Part shown: positions 8,279 through 16,628 of the stretch, in pieces | How positions within the stretch are numbered: position 1 is the stretch's first letter | How the letters are laid out: each line of letters starts with the position of its first letter | From: Lysobacteraceae bacterium | GTDB lineage: Bacteria > Pseudomonadota > Gammaproteobacteria > Xanthomonadales > Rhodanobacteraceae | DNA: 64,000 nt | Direction: 5' to 3' | NCBI GenBank assembly: GCA_004143945.1 | Contig: SEHB01000001.1 | Location: 248,001-312,000, forward strand | Translations under genes and position numbers: made by a program | Notes under the pieces: model-generated | What the model was told of the DNA's origin: nothing | Seen by the model: the letters and a program-made list of their open reading frames with translations, nothing else | The model's database searches: none

Positions 8279-9233
8279 CGGCAAGGCGCTGGGTCATCGA
8301 ATGGATCAGGCGCTCGAGCGCGCGTTCGCGTGCAAGATAGCGCGATTGCGCCTCGTCGAGTCCGATCGGACGGAAGCGGACCGGATCGCCGGGTCGGCGC
8401 TGCGCGATGCGCGGCAGGTCGACCGCGGCAACCTGGCCGATGCGCGGATAGCCGCCGGTGGTCGGGTGCTCGGCCATCAGCACGATCGGTCGTCCGGCGG
8501 GCGGCAGCTGCACGGTGCCGCGCGCGACCGGCTCGCTGACCGCTTCGAGCGGTGCAGCGAGCGCGAGTGTCGGCCCCTCGAGCCGGATGCCGACGCGGTT
8601 GGAGTCGGCGTGCACGTGGAACGTCGCTGCGTGCAGCGCCGCGCTCGAAGCGGCATCGAGCTGCCCTGCATGGCTGCCCGCGATCAGCCGGATCGGCGCG
8701 TCGGCATGGGCGTCGAACCAGGGTTGCGGATCGAGCGACCAGCGCCTCGCGTGCAGCGGGATCCGCGGCGCGTTCCACGCGAGGCGATCGCCCGCACGCA
8801 GGGCGCGTCCGTCGAGTGCGCCGATCGAGGCGTTGAGGTCGGTCGCGCCGCTGCCGAGCACGCGCTCGACCGCGAAGCCGCCCGCGATCGCGAGGCAGGC
8901 GCGTGCGCCATCGCGCAAGACGCCACAATCGAGTTCGCTGCCCGCCTCGATGCGCACAGGTCGCCATCCTGCAACGGCCACACCGTCGACGCGCGCGTCG
9001 CAGGCGGCGCCGCAGATCGCGACCAGCGTGTCGCGCTCGAAGCGCAGGCGCGGTCCCGACCAGGTCAGTTCGAGCGCGACGGCGTCGTCATCGTTGCCGA
9101 CCAGCGCATTCGCGAGCCTGAGCGAGATCTCGTCCATCGCGCCGGCCGCGCCGACGCCGAGTGCGCGCCAGCCGTACCGGCCGCGATCCTGCAGCGTGGT
9201 CAGCGTGCCCGGTCGCAGCACGACGAGGCTCAT
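8271..9233 (-). CDS. pxpC: 5-oxoprolinase subunit C (KipA/biotin-dependent carboxylase-like)
   Basis: A 320-residue protein of the allophanate hydrolase/KipA family. It begins LRPGTLTTLQDRGRYGW, the usual start of subunit C, and contains GAMDEISLRLANALVGN. Near the C-terminus it has LMAEHPTTGGYPRIGQVA. With PxpA and PxpB it forms the prokaryotic 5-oxoprolinase. Its ATG overlaps the pxpB stop by four bases (ATGA), a sign of coupled translation and matched stoichiometry. Confidence 0.96.
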   Translation of the reverse strand: MSLVVLRPGTLTTLQDRGRYGWRALGVGAAGAMDEISLRLANALVGNDDDAVALELTWSGPRLRFERDTLVAICGAACDARVDGVAVAGWRPVRIEAGSELDCGVLRDGARACLAIAGGFAVERVLGSGATDLNASIGALDGRALRAGDRLAWNAPRIPLHARRWSLDPQPWFDAHADAPIRLIAGSHAGQLDAASSAALHAATFHVHADSNRVGIRLEGPTLALAAPLEAVSEPVARGTVQLPPAGRPIVLMAEHPTTGGYPRIGQVAAVDLPRIAQRRPGDPVRFRPIGLDEAQSRYLARERALERLIHSMTQRLADD

Positions 9234-9910
9234 GGCAGCGCGTGGAAGCGCACGTCGTCACCCGGTGCGAGCAGGCACGGCGGCTCGGCGCGTGCATCGA
9301 ACAGCACGAGCGGCGTGCGTCCGATCAGGTTCCAGCCACCGGGCAACTCGCGCGGGTAGATGCCGGTCTGGAGGCCGCCGATCGCGACCGAACCGGCGGG
9401 GACGCGCAGGCGTGGTTCGGCACGCCGCGCGACCTGCAGGGCGGGGTCGAGTCCGAACAGGTACGGAAAGCCGGGCGCGAATCCGAGCATCGCGACGCGG
9501 TAGGCGGCCGCCGCATGGCGTCGCACGACTTCGACGGGCTCGAGCCCGGCATGACGCGCGACGCGTTCGAGGTCGGGCCCGTCTTCGCCGCCGTAGCGCA
9601 CCGGCACCTGCACCGCTCGCGCCGCGCGGCGGGTCGGCGCCGGACATGCGTGTGCACGCAGCGCGTGCGCGAGGCGTCGCCAGGGCATGCCGTCGCTGCC
9701 TTCCCATGCGCGCGGGTCGTAGTGGATGCCGACAGAGGCGTAGGCCGGCACGATGTCGACGATGCCGTCGACGCGTGCATCGCGCAGTGCATCGGCGAAT
9801 GCATGCACGCGCGCGTTCAGCGCTGCATCGAGCGTCGATCCGAAGCGCAGCACCAGCAACGCCTCGCCGGCCGGCTCGGCCGACCAGTCGTCGGTGGCGA
9901 TGGCGTCCAT
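9230..9910 (-). CDS. pxpB: 5-oxoprolinase subunit B (KipI family)
   Basis: A 226-residue subunit of the 5-oxoprolinase complex. The KipI/allophanate hydrolase subunit 1 signature is clear: VDIVPAYASVGIHYDP, then the cyclophilin-like domain with MLGFAPGFPYLFGLDP, GSVAIGGLQTGIYPRELPGGWNLIGRTP, and GDDVRFHAL at the end. I place the start at the ATG at 9910, which overlaps the stop of the HIT gene by one base. The long in-frame extension upstream is compositionally a shadow of the HIT gene. Confidence 0.95.
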   Translation of the reverse strand: MDAIATDDWSAEPAGEALLVLRFGSTLDAALNARVHAFADALRDARVDGIVDIVPAYASVGIHYDPRAWEGSDGMPWRRLAHALRAHACPAPTRRAARAVQVPVRYGGEDGPDLERVARHAGLEPVEVVRRHAAAAYRVAMLGFAPGFPYLFGLDPALQVARRAEPRLRVPAGSVAIGGLQTGIYPRELPGGWNLIGRTPLVLFDARAEPPCLLAPGDDVRFHALP

Positions 9911-10323
9911 CAGGCGCCGGGTTTGAGCGCGCCGCGCAACGTCGCGATGCGCTGCTCGCGCAGCTCGGCCTCGTAGGCTACGCGCGTGCCGCGACCCCAG
10001 ACCGGATGCGGCCAGGCTTCGTCCGACCGGTAGCGCGCGAGCACGTGCACGTGCAGCTGGGGCACGACGTTGCCGAGCGCGGCGATGTTGAGCTTGTCGG
10101 GGGAGAACAGCGTCTCGAGCGCGCGCGAGGCGAGGCTCACTTCGCCGAGCAGCATCGCGCGGTCGGCTTCGTCGAGGTCGAGCAGTTCGCGTGCGCCCGC
10201 GATGCGCGGCACCAGCAGCAGCCACGGGTAGCGCGCATCGTCCATCAGCAGCAGGCTCGACAGCGGCAGTTCGCCGATCGGCCAGCTCTCGGCGGCCAGG
10301 CGGGGATCGATCGAAAAGCTCAT
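9910..10323 (-). CDS. HIT domain protein with Gln in place of the first His
   Basis: A 137-residue HIT-superfamily protein, normally a nucleotide hydrolase or transferase acting on dinucleotide polyphosphates or AMP conjugates. The active-site segment reads NVVPQLHVHVLARY, so the classical H-x-H-x-H is Q-x-H-x-H here. The nucleophilic central His is retained. It overlaps the upstream hydrolase gene by four bases and pxpB by one, so it is built into the pyroglutamate operon. A role there is not known; it could be an unrelated passenger. Confidence 0.88.
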   Translation of the reverse strand: MSFSIDPRLAAESWPIGELPLSSLLLMDDARYPWLLLVPRIAGARELLDLDEADRAMLLGEVSLASRALETLFSPDKLNIAALGNVVPQLHVHVLARYRSDEAWPHPVWGRGTRVAYEAELREQRIATLRGALKPGA

Positions 10324-10997
10324 TCGGCGCCGCCCGCGAGATGGAAGTGGAGGAACGCGAGCGTGCGCTCGTACGCGAGCCGTGCACTCGGCGCGTGCCA
10401 GGCGGCCGGATCGACATCGCGGTTGAACGCATGCCCCGCGGGATAGACGTGGACCTCCGCCTCGGGCAATGCCGCGCGATGGCGCTCGATCGCCTCCGGC
10501 GGGATCGATTCGTCGTTCGCGCCGAAGTGGAACATCAGCGGCGCCTGCGGACGTTCATCGAGGCAGGCGACGTTGCGCGCGCCGTAGTAGCTGACTGCGG
10601 GCAGGCCGAGCCGGGTCGCGGCGAGCAGCGCGACGGTGCCGCCCCAGCAGTAGCCGACGCAGCCGATGCGGCCGGACGAGGCGATCGATTCCGCCGCGCT
10701 CGCGACGTCCGCGAGCGCAAGCTCAAGTCCGACTTCCCCGGCGAGCGCGCGCCCGCAGCGGAATCCTTCGGCGTCATAGCCGAGCTCGACGCCCGATTCG
10801 ACATGGTCGAAGAATGCGGGCGCGATCGCGGTGAAGCCTGCCTCGGCGAACCGATCGACCACGCTGCGCATGTGCGCGTTGACGCCGAAGATCTCCTGCG
10901 CGACCACCACGCCTCCGATCGGCGTTCCCGCGGGACGGGCGAGCCAGGCGGCGATGCACTGCATGCGCGAGGTGTTGAGCTGGATCCACTGGCCCAT
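10320..10997 (-). CDS. Dienelactone hydrolase family protein
   Basis: A 225-residue alpha/beta hydrolase with the dienelactone-hydrolase catalytic set: Cys117 in GYCWGG, the Asp in GANDESIP, the His in YPAGHAFN, and the Glu of QEIFG that typifies the family. Cytoplasmic, with no signal peptide. I use the ATG at 10997, since the upstream extension contains no plausible signal. It is the first gene of the eight-gene minus-strand cluster and overlaps the HIT gene by four bases. The real substrate is unknown; there are no chlorocatechol genes here. Confidence 0.9.
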   Translation of the reverse strand: MGQWIQLNTSRMQCIAAWLARPAGTPIGGVVVAQEIFGVNAHMRSVVDRFAEAGFTAIAPAFFDHVESGVELGYDAEGFRCGRALAGEVGLELALADVASAAESIASSGRIGCVGYCWGGTVALLAATRLGLPAVSYYGARNVACLDERPQAPLMFHFGANDESIPPEAIERHRAALPEAEVHVYPAGHAFNRDVDPAAWHAPSARLAYERTLAFLHFHLAGGAE

Positions 10998-11073
10998 CCG
11001 CAAGTTCCTGGCGACCGGAAGTCCGCAGCGTAGGGCAGCGCCCGCGCAAGTCAACCGTGCCGTGCCTGCACGC

Positions 11074-13191
11074 TCACGCGGCGCGCCGGCGTACCCGGTT
11101 GCGCCCGTCGTTCTTGGCTTCGTACAGCGCGAGGTCGGCCGCTTCCAGCAGGTGCTCGGTGCGGCTGCCCGCGGGCAGGTCGGCGAGGAACGCGACGCCG
11201 ATGCTGATCGTCGCGATGCTGCGCAGGTCCGGCATCAGCCGCGCGAGCTCTTCGGCCACCTGCGCGCGCAGGCGCTCAGCCAGCGCCATCACGATCGACG
11301 GCTCGCGGTTGCGCACGACGACGACGAATTCCTCGCCGCCGAAACGTCCGAGCAGGTCGTCCGCGCCGAGGCAGTCGCGCAGCACGGCGGCTCCCGCGAC
11401 CAGCGCACGGTCGCCGCCGAGGTGGCCGCAGACGTCGTTGATCTGCTTGAAGTGGTCGAAGTCGATCAGCATCAGGGCGAGTGGCCGCGCGTTCGCGACG
11501 CAGTCGGCAAAGCGTTCGGCGAGGCGTTCGAGCACCTCGCGCCGGTTCGCGGTGCCGGTCAGCGAGTCGGTCGCGGCGGCGGTGCGCAGGTCCGCGGCCT
11601 GCACCTGCAGGCGCAGGTTGGCTTCCCCGAGCGCGGCGCGCTGGCGCTCGATCTCCGCATTGCGAAGCCCGAGTTCGCGGTTGAGCCGGCGTACGCCGAG
11701 GTGGCGCCACACCAGCGCGACGAGCAACAGGCCGAGCCCCGCGATCGCGGCGAGCCCGAAGCGACGCTGCAGTTCCTGCTGGGTCAGGCGCGCGGCCTTG
11801 AGGTCGTTGTCCTTGGCGAGCAGTTGCAGGCGCTGCTCGTTCGCGGCGCGCGCATGGCGTGCCTCGAGCGCGGCGAGCTGCCGGCTCGCACGGATGCCGA
11901 TCAGCTCTTCGCGCGCCTGCGCGTGCTTGTGCGAGAAGCGCAGCGCCTCGGCGTCGTCGTGCTGCGCGCGTGCAAGCTGCTCGCGCAGTGCATAGGCCTG
12001 TGCAAGTTGCGGGCGCAGGCGCGCGCTCTCGAGTCCGGCCATCGCTTCGTCGATGAGGCCACGCGCACGCAGCATGTCGCGCTCGAGCATCGCGACCTCG
12101 GTCAGGTGCAGCAGCGCGCGCGCGACGATCTCGCGATGCCCGAGTTCGCGACCGAGCGTGAGCGCCGATTCCAGATGGCTCGCGGCCTGTTGCACCTCCC
12201 CCTGGCCGAGCAGCGCGCGGCCGATCTCGAGGTGTTCCAGGCCCTGGTGGGGCTTGTCGCCGAGCGCGGTGTCGATCGCGAGCGCCTCGCTGGCTGCGGC
12301 GTGCGCCGCGGCGTGTTCGCCGAGGTCGTTGAGCACGCTGGCCCAGGAGCCCACCACCGAGGCATACGCGGACGGTACGCCCCCCTCGTCGGCCTTCTCG
12401 AGCGCGCGCTGGAAGTAGTCGCGAGCAGCCGCGTGGTCTTCGATCTCGCGGTAGAGCAGGGCCACGTTGCGGTAGACGTTGTCGAGCCGGTCGCCGCTGC
12501 GCTCGCGTGCAGCGGTCGCCTCGAGCTGCGCATCGAGGGCCTTCGCGTAGTCGCCACGGTCGCGCCAGATCGTGCCGAGGTCCGACAACGAGCGCATCGC
12601 GCCGATCTCGTCACCGGCCTCGCGGAATCTTGCGATCGCGCGCTGCTGGAACTCGAGTGCGCGGTCGAGCTGGCCGCGCCGGCGCGCGATCACCCCGGCG
12701 ATCGCATCGGCTTCCGCCTCGCCAGAGCGGTCGCCGAGCAGGCGCGCCTGTTCGCGCAACTGGTTCGCCAACGCGAGCGCGCGTGGATACGCGCCGAGCA
12801 CGAGCGCCGCCTGTGCGGAGGCGCCCAGCGCCTGGACCGCGTGCACGCGGTCGCCGCGGCTCAACGCGAGGCGCGTCGCGCGCGCGAGCTGGCCTTCGGC
12901 GAGCGCGGGCGCATCCAGCACGCCCGAAATGTCGGCGAGCAGCAGCAGCCAGTGCTGCAGGCCCGGCTGGCCGCCGAGCGCTGCGACGAACGCGCGCATC
13001 GGAACGGTGTTGAGGTGGGTGTCGATGGCCAGCGCGAGGCGCTGCGCGGCGATCGCGCGTTCGGCACGCGCGGAAGGCGCGGGTGCGGCCGCGGCGGCGC
13101 CGAACGCCAGCGCGAACGCGACCAGCATCGGCACGATGCGGCCGATCCGACCGGTACGCGGTTGCGGCACGGTGCCCGCGGCGAGGGGCAT
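11074..13191 (-). CDS. TPR-repeat transmembrane diguanylate cyclase
   Basis: A 705-residue signalling protein. In order: a signal peptide (about 22-43), a long TPR-like helical region (about 50-400) probably in the periplasm, a charged helical stalk, and one transmembrane segment (about 479-500, GLAAIAGLGLLLVALVW). A short coiled coil then leads into a C-terminal GGDEF domain with LIDFDHFKQIND and the active loop GGEEF near 617-621. The inhibitory RxxD site five residues before the loop is replaced by GADD, so product inhibition may be weak. The design suggests a periplasmic or protein-bound signal controlling c-di-GMP synthesis. It is monocistronic. Confidence 0.92.
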   Translation of the reverse strand: MPLAAGTVPQPRTGRIGRIVPMLVAFALAFGAAAAAPAPSARAERAIAAQRLALAIDTHLNTVPMRAFVAALGGQPGLQHWLLLLADISGVLDAPALAEGQLARATRLALSRGDRVHAVQALGASAQAALVLGAYPRALALANQLREQARLLGDRSGEAEADAIAGVIARRRGQLDRALEFQQRAIARFREAGDEIGAMRSLSDLGTIWRDRGDYAKALDAQLEATAARERSGDRLDNVYRNVALLYREIEDHAAARDYFQRALEKADEGGVPSAYASVVGSWASVLNDLGEHAAAHAAASEALAIDTALGDKPHQGLEHLEIGRALLGQGEVQQAASHLESALTLGRELGHREIVARALLHLTEVAMLERDMLRARGLIDEAMAGLESARLRPQLAQAYALREQLARAQHDDAEALRFSHKHAQAREELIGIRASRQLAALEARHARAANEQRLQLLAKDNDLKAARLTQQELQRRFGLAAIAGLGLLLVALVWRHLGVRRLNRELGLRNAEIERQRAALGEANLRLQVQAADLRTAAATDSLTGTANRREVLERLAERFADCVANARPLALMLIDFDHFKQINDVCGHLGGDRALVAGAAVLRDCLGADDLLGRFGGEEFVVVVRNREPSIVMALAERLRAQVAEELARLMPDLRSIATISIGVAFLADLPAGSRTEHLLEAADLALYEAKNDGRNRVRRRAA

Positions 13192-13306
13192 TGCGCGAAT
13201 TCCTTGGCGTGGGCTGCGGCCGGGGGGCGCCGGTCGCGGTCGCGGTCGCGAGCTTACACCAGCCGGGTTCCGGACGAAGGTGCGCGCCTGCGCCTGTACC
13301 TGCCCC

Positions 13307-13312
13307 TATAAT
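13307..13312 (+). promoter_or_regulatory. Consensus -10 element upstream of rimO
   Basis: A perfect TATAAT followed by CGGCGG, 30 bases before the rimO start. No matching -35 hexamer is visible at 16-18 bases upstream. Similar TANNAT cores followed by a C/G-rich discriminator precede several other genes in this window. Confidence 0.55.
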
Positions 13313-13341
13313 CGGCGGTTGTCCCGAGTCGCGGCCGCCGC

Positions 13342-14721
13342 ATGCCTCCACGCAATCCCAAGATCGGTTTCGTCAGCCTCGGCTGCCCCAAGGCGCTCGT
13401 CGATTCCGAACGCATCCTGACCCAGCTGCGCGTCGAAGGGTACGACATCGTGCCGAGCCAGTCCGCCGCCGACGTGGTGGTGGTCAATACCTGCGGCTTC
13501 ATCGATGCGGCCGTGGCCGAATCCCTCGACGCGATCGGCGAGGCGCTCGAAGAGAACGGCAAGGTGATCGTCACCGGCTGCCTCGGCAAGCGCGCCGAGC
13601 TGATCCGCGAGACGCACCCCGACGTGTTGTCGATCTCGGGGCCACAGGACTACGCCAGCGTGATGTCGGCCGTGCATGCGGCGCTGCCGCCGCGGCACGA
13701 TCCGTTCATCGATCTCGTGCCGAGCGCGCGCAGGCATGGCGCGGGTGTCGTCGACGGCGTCGGCGTCAAGCTCACGCCACGGCATTACGCATATCTGAAG
13801 ATCTCCGAAGGCTGCAATCATCGCTGCACGTTCTGCATCATCCCTTCGATGCGCGGCGACCTCGTGTCGCGGCCCGTCGACGAAGTGCTCGGCGAGGCCG
13901 AGAAGCTCGTGCGTGGCGGCGTCAGGGAGTTGCTGGTGGTGTCGCAGGACACCAGCGCCTACGGCGTGGACCTGCGCTACGCCGAGCGCGAATGGCGTGG
14001 CAGGGCCTGGCAGACGCGCATGCAGGGGTTGTGCGAGGCCCTCGCGGAGCTCGGCGCATGGACGCGCCTGCACTACGTCTACCCGTATCCTCACGTCGAC
14101 GAGGTGATTCCGCTGATGGCGGCGGGGCGCATCCTCCCGTATCTCGACATCCCGTTCCAGCATGCGAGCCCGCGCATCCTCAAGCTCATGAAGCGACCCG
14201 GCGCAGTCGACAAGGTGCTCGCGCGCGTGCAGGCCTGGCGCCGCGAGTGCCCGGACCTCACGATCCGCAGCACGTTCATCGTTGGTTTCCCCGGCGAGAC
14301 CGAAGCCGAATTCGAGGAGCTGCTCGACTTCCTGCGTGAAGCGCAACTCGATCGCGTCGGCGCGTTCGCGTACTCGCCGGTCGACGGCGCGAAGGCGAAC
14401 GCGTTGCCGGACCCGGTGCCGGAATGGCTCAAGGAGGAGCGGCTCGAAAGGTTCATGGAACTGCAGGCGGAGATCTCGGCCGCGCGCCTCGGGCGCAGGA
14501 TCGGAACGCGCCAGCAGGTGCTCGTCGACGAGGTCGACGAACACGGCGCGATCGCGCGCTCGAAGGCCGACGCGCCGGAGATCGACGGCATCGTGCGCAT
14601 CGACGACGGCCACGGGCTGAAACCCGGCCAGTTCGTCGAAGTCGAGATCATCCACGCGGACGAGCACGACCTGATCGGCCGGCTGGCCGTCGCGCATGCG
14701 GACGCGCGGCGCGCGCACTGA
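13342..14721 (+). CDS. rimO: Ribosomal protein S12 methylthiotransferase RimO
   Basis: A 459-residue radical-SAM enzyme that adds a methylthio group to the conserved Asp of ribosomal protein S12. The N-terminal UPF0004 domain has its three cluster Cys residues (in LGCPK, NTCGF and TGCLG). The radical-SAM motif CNHRCTFC gives Cys 158, 162 and 165. The C-terminus is a TRAM domain (about 390-455). Length and motifs separate it from MiaB. It is preceded by a consensus -10 and followed by a 221-base gap before the ABC exporter operon. Confidence 0.97.
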   Translation: MPPRNPKIGFVSLGCPKALVDSERILTQLRVEGYDIVPSQSAADVVVVNTCGFIDAAVAESLDAIGEALEENGKVIVTGCLGKRAELIRETHPDVLSISGPQDYASVMSAVHAALPPRHDPFIDLVPSARRHGAGVVDGVGVKLTPRHYAYLKISEGCNHRCTFCIIPSMRGDLVSRPVDEVLGEAEKLVRGGVRELLVVSQDTSAYGVDLRYAEREWRGRAWQTRMQGLCEALAELGAWTRLHYVYPYPHVDEVIPLMAAGRILPYLDIPFQHASPRILKLMKRPGAVDKVLARVQAWRRECPDLTIRSTFIVGFPGETEAEFEELLDFLREAQLDRVGAFAYSPVDGAKANALPDPVPEWLKEERLERFMELQAEISAARLGRRIGTRQQVLVDEVDEHGAIARSKADAPEIDGIVRIDDGHGLKPGQFVEVEIIHADEHDLIGRLAVAHADARRAH

Positions 14722-14942
14722 GGACACGGCGCGCGCTCGATCGGTCGATTCGCGCGTGGCGTCGCGGGAACTTTCGAACGTGTCTGCGGTATCTTTCGAC
14801 GCGCCCCGTTCGATGGCCGCCGGCAGGGATTGGCGGCGCCGGTCGGATCCGGTCGCATCGCGGTGCCACTTCGAGCTGTCAGCCCACCGTGCGACGCCGG
14901 GTCCACGCGGCTTCGTGCATTCAACCAAGTGACTGGACGACG
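14722..14942. other. Gap between rimO and the Gld-like operon
   Basis: No gene is seen in these 221 bases. It probably holds the promoter of the ABC operon. The only pattern I noticed is a repeated CTTTCGA (14771 and 14793, about 22 bases apart); a TATCTT-like -10 overlaps the second copy. No terminator with a T tract follows rimO. Confidence 0.35.
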
Positions 14943-15884
14943 ATGATCGAAACCCGACAACTCACCAAGCGTTACGGCGATTTCACCGCCGTCGACGGCA
15001 TCAGTTTCCGGGTCGAGCCCGGGCAGGTACTCGGCTTCCTCGGCCCCAACGGGGCCGGCAAGTCGACCACGATGAAGATGATCGCGGGCTTCCTCGCGCC
15101 AAGCTCGGGCGGCGCGACGGTCGCCGGTTTCGACGTCGAGACGCAGCCGATGCAGGCGCGTCGCGCGCTCGGTTACCTGCCCGAAGGCGCGCCGAGCTAC
15201 GGCGAGATGAGCGTGCGCGAGTTCCTCGGATTCGTCGCCGACGTGCGCGACCTCGGCCAGGACCTGCGCCATCGCAGGCTCGACGACGCGATCGGCCGCT
15301 TGCACCTCGAGCCCGTGCTGGAGCAGTCGATCGACACCCTGTCCAAGGGGTTCAAGCGGCGCGTCGGGCTTGCCGCCGCGATCCTGCATGATCCGCAGGT
15401 GCTCGTGCTCGACGAGCCGACCGACGGCCTCGATCCGAACCAGAAGCAGGAAGTGCGCGCACTGATCAACTCGATGGCGCGCGACAAGACGATCGTGATC
15501 TCGACCCACCTGCTCGAGGAAGTGCATGCGGTGTGCACCCGCGCGATCATCATCGCGGGTGGGCGCGTGCTCGCCGATGCGACGCCGGCCGAACTCGAGG
15601 CGCGCTCGCGCTACCACCAGGCGGTGTCGCTGACCGCGCCGGACCTGCAGCAGGCGAAGGAGGCGCTCGCGCTGGTCGCCGACGTCGCCTCGATCGAGGT
15701 CGATCCGCAGGACAACCGCATCACCGCGTTCCCGAAGCCCGGGCGCTCGATCTTCGTCGCGGTCGGCGATGCGCTGAAGTCGCGCAACATCGCGGTGCGC
15801 GAGCTCGCGCTCGAGCCAGGTCGCCTCGACGAGGTGTTCCGCACGATCACGCAGGGCGCCGGCGGCACGGAGGCACGCACATGA
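14943..15884 (+). CDS. ABC transporter ATPase, GldA-like
   Basis: A 313-residue ATP-binding subunit. Walker A GPNGAGKST is at 34-42, the signature is LSKGFKRRVGLA, and Walker B is VLVLDEPTDGLDP. The C-terminal extension of about 80 residues is typical of GldA/CcmA-type ATPases that pair with ABC-2 permeases. It heads a four-gene operon with permease, GldG-like and DUF4340 genes. In Bacteroidetes GldA-GldF-GldG is linked to gliding, but the same set is widespread in non-gliding Proteobacteria, so the substrate here is unknown. Confidence 0.93.
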   Translation: MIETRQLTKRYGDFTAVDGISFRVEPGQVLGFLGPNGAGKSTTMKMIAGFLAPSSGGATVAGFDVETQPMQARRALGYLPEGAPSYGEMSVREFLGFVADVRDLGQDLRHRRLDDAIGRLHLEPVLEQSIDTLSKGFKRRVGLAAAILHDPQVLVLDEPTDGLDPNQKQEVRALINSMARDKTIVISTHLLEEVHAVCTRAIIIAGGRVLADATPAELEARSRYHQAVSLTAPDLQQAKEALALVADVASIEVDPQDNRITAFPKPGRSIFVAVGDALKSRNIAVRELALEPGRLDEVFRTITQGAGGTEART

Positions 15885-16615
15885 GCGGCACGCTGACGAT
15901 CTTCAGGCGCGAGCTGCGCAGCTACTTCGCGACGCCGGTCGCGTACGTGTTCATCGTGATCTTTCTGCTGATGTCGGGCGCGTTCACGTTCTACATGGGC
16001 GACTTCTACGAGCGCGGCCAGGCCGACCTGCAGCCGTTCTTCATGTTCCATCCCTGGCTCTACCTGTTCCTCGTGCCCGCGGTCGCGATGCGCATGTGGG
16101 CCGAGGAACGCAAGAGCGGCACGATCGAGCTGTTGCTGACGCTGCCGGTGACGCTGTGGCAGGCAGTGTTCGGCAAGTTCCTCGCCGCCTGGGCCTTCAT
16201 CGCGATCGCGCTCGCGCTGACATTCCCGATCTGGCTGACCGTGAACTACCTCGGCGATCCCGACAACGGCGTGATCTTCGCGAGCTACCTCGGCTCGCTG
16301 CTGATGGCCGGTGCCTTCCTCGCGATCGGCTCGTGCATCTCGGCGACGACGCGCAACCAGGTCGTCGCGTTCATCCTGACCGTGGTGGCGTGCTTCCTGC
16401 TGCTGCTCGCGGGCTTTCCGCTCGTGCTCGACGTGTTCCACGCGATCGCGCCGCAGGGCGTGGTCGACGCGATCGCGGGGCTCAGCTTCCTGACCCATTT
16501 CACCTCGATCAGCAAGGGCGTGATCGACCTGCGCGACCTCGTCTACTTCGTCCTGATGATCGGCGTGTGGCTGTACGCGACGGCGGTCGTCATCGACATG
16601 AAGAAAGCGGCGTGA
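15881..16615 (+). CDS. ABC-2 type permease, GldF-like
   Basis: A 244-residue inner-membrane protein with six hydrophobic segments. It has the charged loop MWAEERKSGTIELLLTLPVT that marks the ABC-2 permease family (coupling to the ATPase). The ATG overlaps the stop of the ATPase gene by four bases. It is single-domain and short, as for GldF. It forms the channel of the exporter with the GldA-like ATPase and the downstream GldG-like subunit. Confidence 0.93.
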   Translation: MSGTLTIFRRELRSYFATPVAYVFIVIFLLMSGAFTFYMGDFYERGQADLQPFFMFHPWLYLFLVPAVAMRMWAEERKSGTIELLLTLPVTLWQAVFGKFLAAWAFIAIALALTFPIWLTVNYLGDPDNGVIFASYLGSLLMAGAFLAIGSCISATTRNQVVAFILTVVACFLLLLAGFPLVLDVFHAIAPQGVVDAIAGLSFLTHFTSISKGVIDLRDLVYFVLMIGVWLYATAVVIDMKKAA

Positions 16616-16628
16616 GGAGGGAACCCTG

